Below are positions 7,883 to 17,122 of a stretch of 64,000 nucleotides of DNA, piece after piece. Source of the DNA: Anaeromyxobacter dehalogenans 2CP-C. Its GTDB lineage: Bacteria; Myxococcota; Myxococcia; Myxococcales; Anaeromyxobacteraceae. The translations under genes were made by a program, and so were the position numbers. The stretch lies in contig NC_007760.1 of assembly GCF_000013385.1 (NCBI RefSeq), positions 3,694,001 to 3,758,000 on the forward strand, in the 5' to 3' direction. Under the pieces are notes generated by a model. That model had not been told where the DNA came from. It was given only the letters and a program-made list of their open reading frames with translations, and searched no databases. Position 1 is the first letter of the stretch. The number at the start of each line of letters is the position of its first letter.

Positions 7883-10822
7883 TCAGTGCGCGATCGAACG
7901 CTGGACGTCGATGCTGTTCGCCTGGACGGACGCCTCGCCGAACGTTCCCGACGCATCCCCGACCAACCCCAGGGAGGAGACGGACAACGAGCCCGCCAGG
8001 TTGTCCGCGGCCGACGCGAGGTAGCGGACGTGCCGATAGGCCCACCAGTGCCGGTAGCTGCTCGTGACGGTGATGGGCACGCCGCAGACCATGCATCCGA
8101 GCGAGTAGTACCCGCAATACGCGCAGCTCTGGATGATCGTGATCGTCTGATACGTACACGACAGGTGTGCTGGGTCCGTGTCCATCCAGTGATCCCACTG
8201 CCACGTTTCGAACCGTGCCACGGGTGACGACGGGTTCAGTGCGCCGAAAGCGAGCGGGATCGTACGACCTGCGGTGACTGCCGCCGGCCGCGTGACGTAC
8301 ACGTGGAGGCGTCCTGGCGCCATGGCGGTCGCGGCCGGCACGACCGCGATCGACCCCGCCGTGGACGCCGGCGTCGAGTCCCACGGTCCGCCGGGGATGA
8401 ACGCGTGGACCTCCAGCGGAGCGCTCCCCTGTGCGGCACCGTTGAGATCGAACGGCGCCGCCGACCAGGGACTCGTCGAACCCGCGATGCCCGGCTTCGT
8501 GTCGCAGTTGTACTGGGTCGTCGAGCCGGGGAAGTGGACGGGGTACTTCGAGTCCTGGTCCGCCGCCGTGCTTCCGCACGGGAAAGTGGTGAAGCCCGTG
8601 CACGTCGCGGCCCAGTCCGTGGTCCCGCCGAACGTGAAGCCGTCCGCCGTGTAGGCGATGCCCGGCATCTGCCGCATCTCTCCTTTCCACGTCTCCGTCA
8701 TGGTCCATGTGGCGTTCGTTAGGGACGTATCGATCGCCACGGGCACGGGCCAAGGGTTCGTGACGACGTACCTGGCGAGCCGGACCTGCTTGTCAGGAAG
8801 GAACTGCTGGGCGCTCGCGTCGAACAGCGCCGCGTACGCCGCGGCGCCCGCCGCGTACATGAACGTGCTGCTCGGATCGCCGGCCAGTGCGTAGTTGGGA
8901 TCCTCGACGATGGCCACTGCGGGCCCGAGCGCGTGGAACGTCAACGTTCCGCCGTCGATCCCTGAGGTAATGTTTCCGGCGGCATCACGGAGCGACAGGG
9001 TCACGGCGACCGAAGCAGGCCCGGTGACTGCCGCGAGATCGGGAATCGATTCGGTCGAGATAGGCAGGTCGAAGTAGAGGAAGCCCGCTGTCGCGGTTGG
9101 GCTGGCGAGGAGCGCGCCCGTTCGGGCTGGGAAGGCGCATCCGGAGCAGCCGACCTGCACCGAGAAGCTCGCGTCGACGATCGGGGACTGGATGGCAGAA
9201 TCGTGCGGAACGGCGAACCGCAGGACGGGGATGTTCCGCGCGTTCGTGCCCTCGAGCTCCGCGACGTCCACGGGGCCGCCCGCCGACAGGGTAGACGCCA
9301 TTTTTAAGATCTCGCCGTTCGCCGGGATCGCCTGCTTCGCACCGACGAGTGGGCGCGCCGGGAGCGCGGCCGTCCCGTCCGCGTTCGCAGCGATCGTGAC
9401 GCCTCGCTCCGGCGCGTAGGACGCGAACGACGCATCGTACATGGCGGTCGGGGGCGAGGTGTCGAGGAGGATATCGAGCGTGTACTGGTACGGCTCCGTG
9501 GAGCCGAGCGCCGAGTTCGCCGCCTGCGCCGTGTCCTCGCCCCAGATCGTGAGTGGGTTGTGACCGGGGACGAGGTCGACGGCTAGGATCCAGGTTCCAC
9601 CGTCTCCCGCCGTCGCCGTGAACTTCTTCGTCCCACTCTGCGCGAAGACGCCCTTCACGCCTGTGGCGTCGGTCGCATTCACGGTCAGCGTCAGCGTGGT
9701 CTGGTTCGTGTACTGCGTCGGTGCCGCCGCGAAGGTCAGAACCGGTGGCGTCCGGTCCACCGGGTCGAACACGCCCGCGGCAGGCGGGCCACCGAACAAG
9801 TCGGACGCGTCCGTCGTGAGCGCGTCGTACACCTTTGCGCTCACGAGGTCCGCTTGGCCGATCCCGCTCCGGTTAGCCCCAGTGTTTCGGATCCAGGCAT
9901 CGAGTGCCAGCGCGATCGGCACACGGAGGAATTGCTCATCGAGCGCGACGGGCGGGTTGCCCGGTGTCGCGAGCAACAAGCCTCCGACGCCACGGCCATC
10001 GAAACGGCCGTCCGCGTCGAGGTCGTCCTGCAGGAGCTGCGCGATCGTCACGGCGGTGATGGCGTTCGAGCTCGCTCCGTACCCCGCGCGCGCTGCGACA
10101 TCTCGAGCGAGCTGGTTAAGGGCAATGTCGAGCAGCGCGGCGTAGGCGGAGTCCACGAGCGTCTGCGGCCCGGCCGCGAGCGGCGCGGGCACCGTGGTGC
10201 GGAGCGCGGACGGGCTCCACGCGGCCGCGTCCTTCGTCACGTGCGCCACGAACAGCGGGTCTCGCGCGCCCAGCGCGGCGGTGATCGTGCTGGGCGTCCG
10301 CTGCGCCGGGTGCCGCCCTCGAGCCCACGCGAGCGCCGCGCGATCCGCGAGCGTCGTGAGGAGCGTCACAGGAACGACCGGGGCGCCCTTCGAGAACCGC
10401 GTCACGTAGGAAGAGAGGGAGAAGGTAGCCGGGATCTGGATGACCACCGCAGAAGACCCACTTTCCGCCGCGACGGTCGGGTCCGCGTAGAAAAGCGCCG
10501 GCCCGCTGGCCACGATCTGGACCGGCCCGGAGTAGCTCCGCGAGGCGAGCGTGATCGTGGCCGCGCCCGTCGAATCGGTCGGGCCAGCCGAACCGAGCAC
10601 GCCGCCCCCGCCGACGGTCTCGTCCTTCAGGCCCGTCACGTCCGAGATCGCGTACACCGTCACGACCGCCCCCGCGATGGGGGCGCCCGCGCTGACGCGC
10701 ACCTCGATCCGCTCGGGAAGCGGGCTCGTGGTGACCTGCGTTCCGCCACCACAGGCAGTGAAGCCGCCGATCGCGACGACGGCGTTGAACGCCACGAAGA
10801 AGCTTCGAGACCTCGAAGTCAT
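7883..10822 (-). CDS. Large exported lipoprotein with Ig-like domain, probable surface protein
   Basis: A 979-aa lipoprotein starting at the ATG at 10822. The open frame continues upstream but only as antisense of other genes. The signal peptide ends in a lipobox, FTAC (Cys24), followed by GGG. Residues 35-110 look like a carboxypeptidase-regulatory or Ig-like fold (APIAGAVVTVYAISD). A segment near residue 360-430 (TPPVLTFAAAPTQYTNQTTL onward) resembles bacterial Ig-like repeats. The C-terminal 100 residues hold a cluster of cysteines (SCAYCGYYSLGCMVCG) followed by aromatic residues. It sits between the replication-relaxation-like gene and the collagen-like lipoprotein, so a role at the cell surface during transfer is a reasonable guess. 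No catalytic motif is seen. Confidence 0.85.
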   Translation of the reverse strand: MTSRSRSFFVAFNAVVAIGGFTACGGGTQVTTSPLPERIEVRVSAGAPIAGAVVTVYAISDVTGLKDETVGGGGVLGSAGPTDSTGAATITLASRSYSGPVQIVASGPALFYADPTVAAESGSSAVVIQIPATFSLSSYVTRFSKGAPVVPVTLLTTLADRAALAWARGRHPAQRTPSTITAALGARDPLFVAHVTKDAAAWSPSALRTTVPAPLAAGPQTLVDSAYAALLDIALNQLARDVAARAGYGASSNAITAVTIAQLLQDDLDADGRFDGRGVGGLLLATPGNPPVALDEQFLRVPIALALDAWIRNTGANRSGIGQADLVSAKVYDALTTDASDLFGGPPAAGVFDPVDRTPPVLTFAAAPTQYTNQTTLTLTVNATDATGVKGVFAQSGTKKFTATAGDGGTWILAVDLVPGHNPLTIWGEDTAQAANSALGSTEPYQYTLDILLDTSPPTAMYDASFASYAPERGVTIAANADGTAALPARPLVGAKQAIPANGEILKMASTLSAGGPVDVAELEGTNARNIPVLRFAVPHDSAIQSPIVDASFSVQVGCSGCAFPARTGALLASPTATAGFLYFDLPISTESIPDLAAVTGPASVAVTLSLRDAAGNITSGIDGGTLTFHALGPAVAIVEDPNYALAGDPSSTFMYAAGAAAYAALFDASAQQFLPDKQVRLARYVVTNPWPVPVAIDTSLTNATWTMTETWKGEMRQMPGIAYTADGFTFGGTTDWAATCTGFTTFPCGSTAADQDSKYPVHFPGSTTQYNCDTKPGIAGSTSPWSAAPFDLNGAAQGSAPLEVHAFIPGGPWDSTPASTAGSIAVVPAATAMAPGRLHVYVTRPAAVTAGRTIPLAFGALNPSSPVARFETWQWDHWMDTDPAHLSCTYQTITIIQSCAYCGYYSLGCMVCGVPITVTSSYRHWWAYRHVRYLASAADNLAGSLSVSSLGLVGDASGTFGEASVQANSIDVQRSIAH

Positions 10823-10881
10823 GGCCCCCTCCTTCGCGGTTGCCCGCGGAAGCCCGCTCGCCCGGTCTGCGCCCTTCCTGC

Positions 10882-12015
10882 TCACCGGATGCTCGCACCC
10901 TTTTGCGCGGAGTGCGGCTCCCCGAGCAGGTCGTGCCGGATGAGGTCTTTGAGCGCGCGGAGCGCCTCGACCGGGGCGGGTGGCAGAGACACCTGGCACC
11001 CGCCGCGCGCGTTGTGCTCCGCGATCGCGCGGCGGGTCGTGTTCAGCGCCTCGGCGAGCGCGTTGTACCCCTCGCGGAGCTGACGAGCCTTGGCGCCATC
11101 GAGGCGCGCGGAGGGGTTTCTGCGCTGTTCTGCCGCTGCGACGGCGCGCCCGTCGCGAATGAACCCGGCGAGCACGCCGGCGGCCTCGTCGAACGAGAGG
11201 ACCCGGACGCGGAACGAGCTCGTCCCCTGCGCGCCGAGCCAGTCCTTCGTCGCCTTCTCGACGCGCCGCTTCCGCTCCGACGAGTGGACCAGGAACACGA
11301 GGACCGGGAAGAGCCCGTCCGGAAACGCGCGCGCGTAGTACGTCGCCGCGCCCGCGCCCGCCATCGCCGTGAAAAAGTACGCGTAGCGCTGCAGCTTGTT
11401 GAGCACGGCGCCGTGGGACCCCGGGTTCGCGGTCGCGATGCTGTGCGCTCCGGTTTCCGCCTCGAGGAAGAGGCGACGCTGGTGGCCGGTCACCTCGAGG
11501 ATGGCGTCCGGCTTCAGCACGGCCGGGGCCGTCGCGCCGGTGTGCCGGTGGAACATCTCGAACTCGAGCACGCCGTCGTCCTCGCACAGCCAGCGGAACG
11601 GCAGCTCCGAGACCGGCGCCACCGGAGACCGGCGGAGCGCGACGGCGAGCTCGACGAGGACGTCGTTCAGGAGGAGCGTGTGCTCGAGGAACTGGTGGCC
11701 CACGTCCTTCTGCGCCGGCGGCCGCAGGTACGGGACGCTCTCCTCGGCGATGGCTCGCCCCGCCGGAGCGAGCGCCCAGACCGGCACCGCCGTCCCCTCG
11801 GCGCGCCTGAACTCGAGGCGGCGAAGGTACGCGCCATCGCCGGGCCGGCTCCCGGCGGCGCAGAGCTTCGCGAGGCGCCGGTAGACGAGCTTCCGGTTCG
11901 GGCTCTCGACGACGAGCCGGTGGACGTGCTCGGCGGACACGTAGCGGGCCACGCCCACGTACGCGAGCAACGCGCGATCGCGCTCGGTGAGGATGGTCCC
12001 TCTCACCTGGGCCAC
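10882..12015 (-). CDS. Replication-relaxation-like protein
   Basis: A 377-aa protein resembling the Replic_Relax family (PF13814), found on plasmids and conjugative elements and linked to mobilisation or replication initiation. The N-terminal 90 residues look like a winged helix (LTERDRALLAYVGVARYVSAEHV ... YRRLAKLCAAG). They are followed by a region with conserved acidic and aromatic positions (KPDAILEVTG, LFLEAETG) that resembles the nuclease-like half of the family. The start is a GTG at 12015, placed by a GGAGG site 7 nt upstream inside the end of the primase gene, which it overlaps by 13 nt. No classical relaxase motif (three His or catalytic Tyr) is evident. Confidence 0.7.
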   Translation of the reverse strand: MAQVRGTILTERDRALLAYVGVARYVSAEHVHRLVVESPNRKLVYRRLAKLCAAGSRPGDGAYLRRLEFRRAEGTAVPVWALAPAGRAIAEESVPYLRPPAQKDVGHQFLEHTLLLNDVLVELAVALRRSPVAPVSELPFRWLCEDDGVLEFEMFHRHTGATAPAVLKPDAILEVTGHQRRLFLEAETGAHSIATANPGSHGAVLNKLQRYAYFFTAMAGAGAATYYARAFPDGLFPVLVFLVHSSERKRRVEKATKDWLGAQGTSSFRVRVLSFDEAAGVLAGFIRDGRAVAAAEQRRNPSARLDGAKARQLREGYNALAEALNTTRRAIAEHNARGGCQVSLPPAPVEALRALKDLIRHDLLGEPHSAQKGASIR

Positions 12016-13361
12016 GACTCGCCTCCGGCCGGTCGCCCGCGGCCGCGCGCCAGCTCGGCGCGGAGGGCGATGATGTAAAGCTCCAGGCGGCGGGCGATGC
12101 GCTGCTCGAAGAGCGCTCGCGGGAGTCCCGCAGGCGCGGCGGCCACGAACGGCCGCAGATCCCGCACGATGAGGAGCTTCTGCTCGACCGAGATCGCCTT
12201 CGTCGGCGCCTTCGCGGTCCGAGAGGCGATGGCGCGCTCGAGGAGCCACTCCGTGAGCGGGACCGCGGCGTCGATCGCGGCCTCCAGCGCCCGGAGCCCG
12301 TGCGACCGCAGGAACGAGTCCGGGTCGGCGGCGGCCGCCCCGGGCAGGCGCGCGATCCGCGTCGAGAGGCCCGCCTTGAGGAGCGCAGGGGCGACCTGCG
12401 CCGGGGCTTCGAGCCCGGGAGCGTCGGTGTCGAAGAGGAGCACCAGCTCCTCGGCGCCCGACCGTTGGACAAGCGAGAGCTGGTGTTCCGTCACCGCGGT
12501 ACCGCCCGCGGCGACCGTCTCCTGCCGCCCGGCCTGGGCGAGCGCGATCGCGTCTAGGTAGCCCTCGACCACGATGGCGCGCCGGGTGCTCCGGATGGCG
12601 GCTGCGGCCTCCGCGAGGCCGAACACCAGGTGGCCCTTCCTGAAGAGCGGCGTCTCCGGGCCGTTCAGGTACTTCGGAGCCTGCGCCCCGTCGCCCGTCG
12701 CGGGAATGATGCGGCCCGCGAACCCGACGGCGCGCCGCCGGCCGTCGAGGAACGGGAACATGACCCGGCCCCGGAACCGATCGTGCGCGAGCGGCCCCTT
12801 CGACGTGCTCTCCCGGAGGAGCCCCGCGCGCAGCAGATCGTCCTCGGGGATACCCTGCGCGACCAGCGCGGAGTGGAGGTCGTGCCACTCCCGCGCCGCG
12901 TAGCCGAGTCGGAACCGCTTCGCGGTGGGCTCGTCCACCCCTCGCGACGCGAGATACTTCCGCGCCGGCTCACCCTCCGGACCCCACAGGCGGCCCGTCC
13001 AGTGCGCCAGGGCAGCCTCGCAGGCCCGCTCGATCGCGCCCGTGGTCGGTGCGGCCACGCCGCGCCGCGCGCCGTCCTCGACGGCGACTCCCGCCTCGGC
13101 GGCGAGCTCGCGGACGACGGTCTTGAAGTCCTTCCCCTCGAACCGCTGCAGGAACTCGAACGCGTCACCCCGCGCGCCGCACCCGAAGCACTTGAAGCGC
13201 CTCGAGTCCGGGTACACGCGGAAGCTCGGCGTCTTGTCCGCGTGGAACGGGCAGCTCGCCGAGAACGAGCTCCCCGTCTTCCGGAGCTCGAGCCTGCGCC
13301 CGATGACTTCGACCGGATCGATGCGCGCGCGCAGCTCCTCGATGACGGCACCCGGGATCAT
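12003..13361 (-). CDS. DnaG-type DNA primase
   Basis: A 452-aa bacterial-type primase that would lay RNA primers on transferred or replicating strands. The zinc-binding domain is at the N-terminus (CPFH at 37-40, then CFGCG at 58-62). The TOPRIM catalytic core follows, with IVVEGYLDAIAL near residue 264 and LLFDTDAPG near residue 310. It is shorter than chromosomal DnaG (about 580-600 aa) and appears to lack most of the helicase-interaction domain, as is usual for plasmid and ICE primases. The start ATG at 13361 overlaps the preceding stop (ATGA). Confidence 0.9.
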   Translation of the reverse strand: MIPGAVIEELRARIDPVEVIGRRLELRKTGSSFSASCPFHADKTPSFRVYPDSRRFKCFGCGARGDAFEFLQRFEGKDFKTVVRELAAEAGVAVEDGARRGVAAPTTGAIERACEAALAHWTGRLWGPEGEPARKYLASRGVDEPTAKRFRLGYAAREWHDLHSALVAQGIPEDDLLRAGLLRESTSKGPLAHDRFRGRVMFPFLDGRRRAVGFAGRIIPATGDGAQAPKYLNGPETPLFRKGHLVFGLAEAAAAIRSTRRAIVVEGYLDAIALAQAGRQETVAAGGTAVTEHQLSLVQRSGAEELVLLFDTDAPGLEAPAQVAPALLKAGLSTRIARLPGAAAADPDSFLRSHGLRALEAAIDAAVPLTEWLLERAIASRTAKAPTKAISVEQKLLIVRDLRPFVAAAPAGLPRALFEQRIARRLELYIIALRAELARGRGRPAGGESWPR

Positions 13362-13612
13362 GACTGCGCTCCCGCGCTGCCGACGGTAGTGCCCCGCGGC
13401 GGCGGAACGAGGTCGGGCTCGCGGCAGTACCACCGCCTCGGGAACCGGAGCACCCCGTCCGCCGCCGCCACGATCACGCGCCCGGTCCGGTGGCCACCGC
13501 GGATCTCGTGGTCCTCCAGCGTCACGAGGACCCCGCGCGAACGATCGAGGTACGTACCTCCGACCTTCAGGATCCTCCGCTTCGACTCCGTCTGCTTTCT
13601 CACCGCGCTCAT
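13358..13612 (-). CDS. Small protein of unknown function between coupling protein and primase
   Basis: An 84-aa protein that I do not recognise. It is basic at the N-terminus and then has a run of predicted beta strands with GGTYLDRSRGVLVTLEDHEI and GRVIVAAADGVLRFPRRW. This pattern could be a small barrel of the SH3 or KOW sort. It overlaps both neighbours by 4 nt (ATGA at each end), so it is a true member of the tra operon. Role in transfer or priming is only suggested by position. Confidence 0.75.
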   Translation of the reverse strand: MSAVRKQTESKRRILKVGGTYLDRSRGVLVTLEDHEIRGGHRTGRVIVAAADGVLRFPRRWYCREPDLVPPPRGTTVGSAGAQS

Positions 13613-15447
13613 GCCGACCTCCGATCCTCCTCGCGCGCGCCGTGCGCGGCGCGCCCGATGAACCGCTCGTACAGGTGGAGCCCGGCGACCGTCGCCTCCG
13701 GGCGGGACACCAGCGGGTAGTCCGCCCGGAGCGGCGGGAGCTGCCCGTAGCAGACCGGGTGGAGCGTCGAGTCCGTGTAGAGGAAGCCCTGCCCGCAGCT
13801 GGCGAGGTTCTTGATGCGGTTCGGGTGGAGCTTGTAGGACTCGACGAGCCGCGTGGACGCCTCGCGCGTCGCGAGCGAGGTGAAGAGCGGGCCCGCCTCG
13901 ACGCGGACCGTCTTCACGACCTCCTGGTGCGTCCCGATGCTCTTCGCGACCATCTCGCAGAGCGCCGGGTTGTCCTGGTTCAGCACGTCCTTGATGCGCG
14001 TGTTGTCCCAGACCGAGTTCGCGAACTCGCGGCTCACGAGCTCGAGGTCGGCGAGCGACTGGTGGGCGACCGTGAACTGGAGGTTCGCGTCGCGGAGCTG
14101 GTTCAGCGAGTCGACGAAGGAGAGGTCGGCGAAGCGGCCGAACTCGTCCACCACGACGCTGAACGGTCGCTGGTTCCGGGTCGCCCGGAACACCTGCCGC
14201 AGGCTCCCCTCCTGCTGAACGTCCATCAGGAAGACCTTCCCGAGCGACGGCGCCTGGATCTTGAAGAGGTTCGAGGGGAGCTGGACGTACACGATGAGGT
14301 TCTGCTCGAGGACGTCGCGCATCACGATGTCGGGCGCGTAGGCGTTTACGAGCGGCGCCTGGAACTTGTCGACCGCGCCGACGAGGCCCGAGAGCGCCTT
14401 GTGGATCTCGTGCCCGAGCCGGTCGATCTGCGAGACGACCTCGCGCGCGGCCTCCTGGTCGCGCGAGCGCGCGAGGCAGTGGTCGAGGGCGCCGCGCCAG
14501 GCAGGGTTCTTGTTCCCGACGCCCTTCAGGCAGACCGCGAGGTCGCGCATCGTGAAGGGCTGGCCGAAGCCGCGCGCGTCCACCATCCCGTGCAGCAGCC
14601 GGCACAGGTTCGTGAACATGATCTGCGCCTGCGTGTTGTAGTAGCGGTTGTCGCCGAGTGGCAGGACGGAGAAGACCCGCTCCGCCACCGCGACCGGATC
14701 GCCGCCGTCGCTCTCCGGCGTGCACGGCTCGACCCAGACCATGTTGTACGTGTGGCTCGGCAGCGCCGGCTGGTTCCACGCCGGCAGCGCGAAGACGCGG
14801 AGGTCGGCCTCGCGCCCGGCGACCTGGGCGATGCCCTTAATCGTGGCGACCTCCTCGTCGCTCCCCTTCCCCGAGACAACGACACAGCCCTTCCCGTCGA
14901 GCACGTCCTGCAGGACCTGCGGCCAGAGGACGCTCTCGGTCTTGCCCGAGCCCGTCTTCCCGAGGACGTGACGGTGCGTCGTGCGCTGGCGCTCGGAGAG
15001 GTAGACGGGCTTCCAGCGCCAGCCCAGCGCGGTCCGGCGCGGAGAGAGGCCGACGAAGGTGTGGCCAGCCGGCCGGCGCTGGATCTCCGCGAGGACGTCC
15101 ACGGCGCGAGCGGGGAACCGTTGGTCGTCGGCGCGGAAGTGCGTGCCGGCGATGCGTGCGATCACGTGGTTCCGCCAGACGAGGAGGCCGGTCCGGTACG
15201 CAAGCAGGACCCCGGCCACCCCCGCAACGCCCAGGACCAGCGCGGTGAGCTCGTGCGCGAGCACCCAGGAGCGGAGCGGCAACCATCGACCCGCCGCCTC
15301 GGCTAGTAGCTCGCGCACGAATGGCACCGGGACCTCGACGCCGTCGCGCTGCCAGCGAAGCGCCAGTTCCGCGCCCACTGCGAGCGTGATGACCGCGACC
15401 GCCACGCGTGCGGGGAACGAGACGGAGGGAGCATCGGCCTGCTGCAT
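13609..15447 (-). CDS. Type IV coupling protein (VirD4/TraG/TraD family)
   Basis: A 612-aa coupling ATPase, the inner-membrane motor that links DNA or protein substrate to the type IV secretion channel. Two hydrophobic segments lie in the N-terminal 95 residues (VAVAVITLAVGAELAL and LTALVLGVAGVAGVLLAY). The Walker A motif GKTGSGKTE is near residue 166 and the Walker B, SVVVDEFGRFAD, near residue 432. It is followed by a Gln-rich helicase-like segment, QFTVAHQSLADLE. It is the first gene of a minus-strand operon whose upstream region carries the shared TGACATACAA element. The partner T4SS operon lies 9 kb away, separated by cargo. Confidence 0.93.
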   Translation of the reverse strand: MQQADAPSVSFPARVAVAVITLAVGAELALRWQRDGVEVPVPFVRELLAEAAGRWLPLRSWVLAHELTALVLGVAGVAGVLLAYRTGLLVWRNHVIARIAGTHFRADDQRFPARAVDVLAEIQRRPAGHTFVGLSPRRTALGWRWKPVYLSERQRTTHRHVLGKTGSGKTESVLWPQVLQDVLDGKGCVVVSGKGSDEEVATIKGIAQVAGREADLRVFALPAWNQPALPSHTYNMVWVEPCTPESDGGDPVAVAERVFSVLPLGDNRYYNTQAQIMFTNLCRLLHGMVDARGFGQPFTMRDLAVCLKGVGNKNPAWRGALDHCLARSRDQEAAREVVSQIDRLGHEIHKALSGLVGAVDKFQAPLVNAYAPDIVMRDVLEQNLIVYVQLPSNLFKIQAPSLGKVFLMDVQQEGSLRQVFRATRNQRPFSVVVDEFGRFADLSFVDSLNQLRDANLQFTVAHQSLADLELVSREFANSVWDNTRIKDVLNQDNPALCEMVAKSIGTHQEVVKTVRVEAGPLFTSLATREASTRLVESYKLHPNRIKNLASCGQGFLYTDSTLHPVCYGQLPPLRADYPLVSRPEATVAGLHLYERFIGRAAHGAREEDRRSA

Positions 15448-15472
15448 CGAGACCCCGGTCGAGTGGATACGG

Positions 15473-15508
15473 TCGCATAGCTTCTATGTCTCTTACGGTT
15501 GTATGTCA
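15473..15508 (-). promoter_or_regulatory. Shared upstream element, copy A (tra operon)
   Basis: On the minus strand this reads TTGACATACAA, 16 nt, then AGCTATGCGA, ending 25 nt before the coupling-protein ATG. The first half contains a perfect -35 hexamer, TTGACA; 17 nt later TAGAAG could serve as a poor -10. The same TGACATACAA word lies upstream of the T4SS operon (34951-34960), where it is again followed 16 nt later by AGCTAGTGCGA, and upstream of the gene at 55244. Probably a promoter with an overlapping operator. Confidence 0.6.
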
Positions 15509-15659
15509 ATTGGCAGCGCGCACACCTGACCCCAAGAGGTGCTGCCCGCGCGAGCGTGTCGCGGTGCCGTCCTGCTGCCGTCGAGCGCGGAGGGGAACGC
15601 GGGTGGCGTCGAGCCAGCTCCGGGAGCGGTTACCTCAACTTGCGCGCCGCGCTGCGCGG

Positions 15660-16031
15660 CTACCGCCGGAGAATGCTCGCCATCTTCTTTCCCTTGGCGA
15701 GCTCATCGATAAGCTTGTCGAGGTACCGGATCTTCTGCATCAGCGGGTCAGCGACGTCTTCCACGCGTACGCCGCACACCACGCCGGTGATGAGCCCCAC
15801 CTTCGGGTTCATCCGGGGCGCCTCGGCGAAGAAGGTCACGAAGTCGACCTCGGCGTCGATGGCGCGCTGAAGCTGCTCACCGCTGTAGCCCGTGAGCCAC
15901 GTGATGATCTCGTCGACCTCTTCCTGCGTCCGCCCCTTCTTCGCTGCCTTCTGCACGTAGAGCGGGTACACGCTCGCGAAGGACATCGTGAAAACCCGCG
16001 GCTTCTTGTCCATGGTCACCGGCCGTTTCAC
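15660..16031 (-). CDS. DUF2200 family protein
   Basis: A 123-aa protein matching DUF2200, a widespread small cytoplasmic family of unknown function. Recognisable stretches are [34 protein letters not shown] and [20 protein letters not shown]. The first possible start is a GTG at 16031 that overlaps the stop of the nuclease-like gene (GTGA). An ATG at 16013 gives a product closer to the family's usual N-terminus. It is the last gene of the cargo operon. It may be part of the same system or a passenger. Confidence 0.88.
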   Translation of the reverse strand: MKRPVTMDKKPRVFTMSFASVYPLYVQKAAKKGRTQEEVDEIITWLTGYSGEQLQRAIDAEVDFVTFFAEAPRMNPKVGLITGVVCGVRVEDVADPLMQKIRYLDKLIDELAKGKKMASILRR

Positions 16032-17023
16032 CGAGATACGGCTACGACCAACGGCTCCACGAAACGAAGAAGGCGCGCCTTCAACTCCTCGACTGTCTGT
16101 TTCTCCATCCCCAGCACCGCGGACCTGGCCGCGCGTACGTCCACGACCTTCACCTTCTGGCCCTTCTTGCTGCCCGACGCGATCTCGAGGCGCGTTTGGA
16201 TTCCCAGAGAAGCTACGGCCCTGGCCACCGCAGCGCGGGTCGCGTCCAGGTTGGCCTCGTCGTGCGGGGTGAACCTAACCAAGAACTCGCCCTGGCTCTC
16301 GGGAGAGATGAGGACTTGCCAGACCGGCGAGGTCTTGTGGTTCAGCAGGTAGACCTGGATCTTGGCGCCGTTCTGCACGGACCAACCCATGCGCGCCGAG
16401 CTGGTCCGGACACGATCCCAGAGCTTGGCGAAGTCGAGCATGGCGCGCTCGGCGTCACCCTCTGGGCGAAGGGTCAGTTCGCCGACGTTGGGATCGGGCG
16501 GCGTGTAGCCGAGCCACTCGAACCCCTCGCGCAGCCAGTCGACCAGGAGGTGCTGGCCGGGGCCCAGGAGCGGGAAGAAGTCGGACCAGAGAAAATGCTC
16601 CTTCTCCGCCGGCCTCACGTACTTCCGGTTGGAAAGCACCGCCCCGCCGGGCGGCAACCAGGCCCTGCGAACGTACACGACGCCGTCGATCGGGAGGTCG
16701 AGGTAGCGCTCGAGCTGACCACGGTCGTCCTCCGCGCCCAAGGTCTCGGGGGCTTCGAGCTTGTGCTCGCAGGCGATCCGCCGCCCACCTTCGAGGTGAA
16801 GCAGCAGATCGGGCCGGCAACCAGTTCCGGCAAATTCGGGCTGGGTCTCGACGCGCTCGATGACTGGCGTGGGCCAAGACAGGTTGTTGGCATACCTGCG
16901 CAGCACGAGATCAGCGTAGGCCGCCCTGAATGATGGCGCGTGCGCCAGCGCCGCGGCGAAGAACTCCGTGAGGTGGTCCTCACGGGACTCGGTGAGACTT
17001 CGAGTCGACCAGAACAGGTTCAC
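16028..17023 (-). CDS. PD-(D/E)XK nuclease-like protein of the cargo operon
   Basis: A 331-aa protein that looks like a PD-(D/E)XK-fold enzyme. The N-terminus has [16 protein letters not shown], common in restriction-like accessory proteins. The core is [20 protein letters not shown], giving candidate catalytic Asp72, Glu86 and Lys88 in the order expected for the fold. The C-terminal half ([20 protein letters not shown] onward) is a separate alpha/beta region that I do not recognise. It ends 4 nt inside the DUF2200 gene and follows the unknown 432-aa protein by 99 nt. A DNA-degrading effector for the large ATPase upstream is a reasonable reading. Activity is inferred from residues only. Confidence 0.7.
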   Translation of the reverse strand: MNLFWSTRSLTESREDHLTEFFAAALAHAPSFRAAYADLVLRRYANNLSWPTPVIERVETQPEFAGTGCRPDLLLHLEGGRRIACEHKLEAPETLGAEDDRGQLERYLDLPIDGVVYVRRAWLPPGGAVLSNRKYVRPAEKEHFLWSDFFPLLGPGQHLLVDWLREGFEWLGYTPPDPNVGELTLRPEGDAERAMLDFAKLWDRVRTSSARMGWSVQNGAKIQVYLLNHKTSPVWQVLISPESQGEFLVRFTPHDEANLDATRAAVARAVASLGIQTRLEIASGSKKGQKVKVVDVRAARSAVLGMEKQTVEELKARLLRFVEPLVVAVSR

Positions 17024-17122
17024 TACGCCTCCGGAGCGCCAATGAAATGCTCATCCGGAAGGAGCATCATCTCGCGGCGAAGAACGCGATACGCCAGCGG
17101 GATGGCATCCATCCGAGTCCTT

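Noticed and set aside
10823-12472. Upstream extension of the large lipoprotein frame
   Set aside because: The frame runs antisense-like through the replication-relaxation and primase genes; the signal peptide and lipobox fix the true start at 10822.
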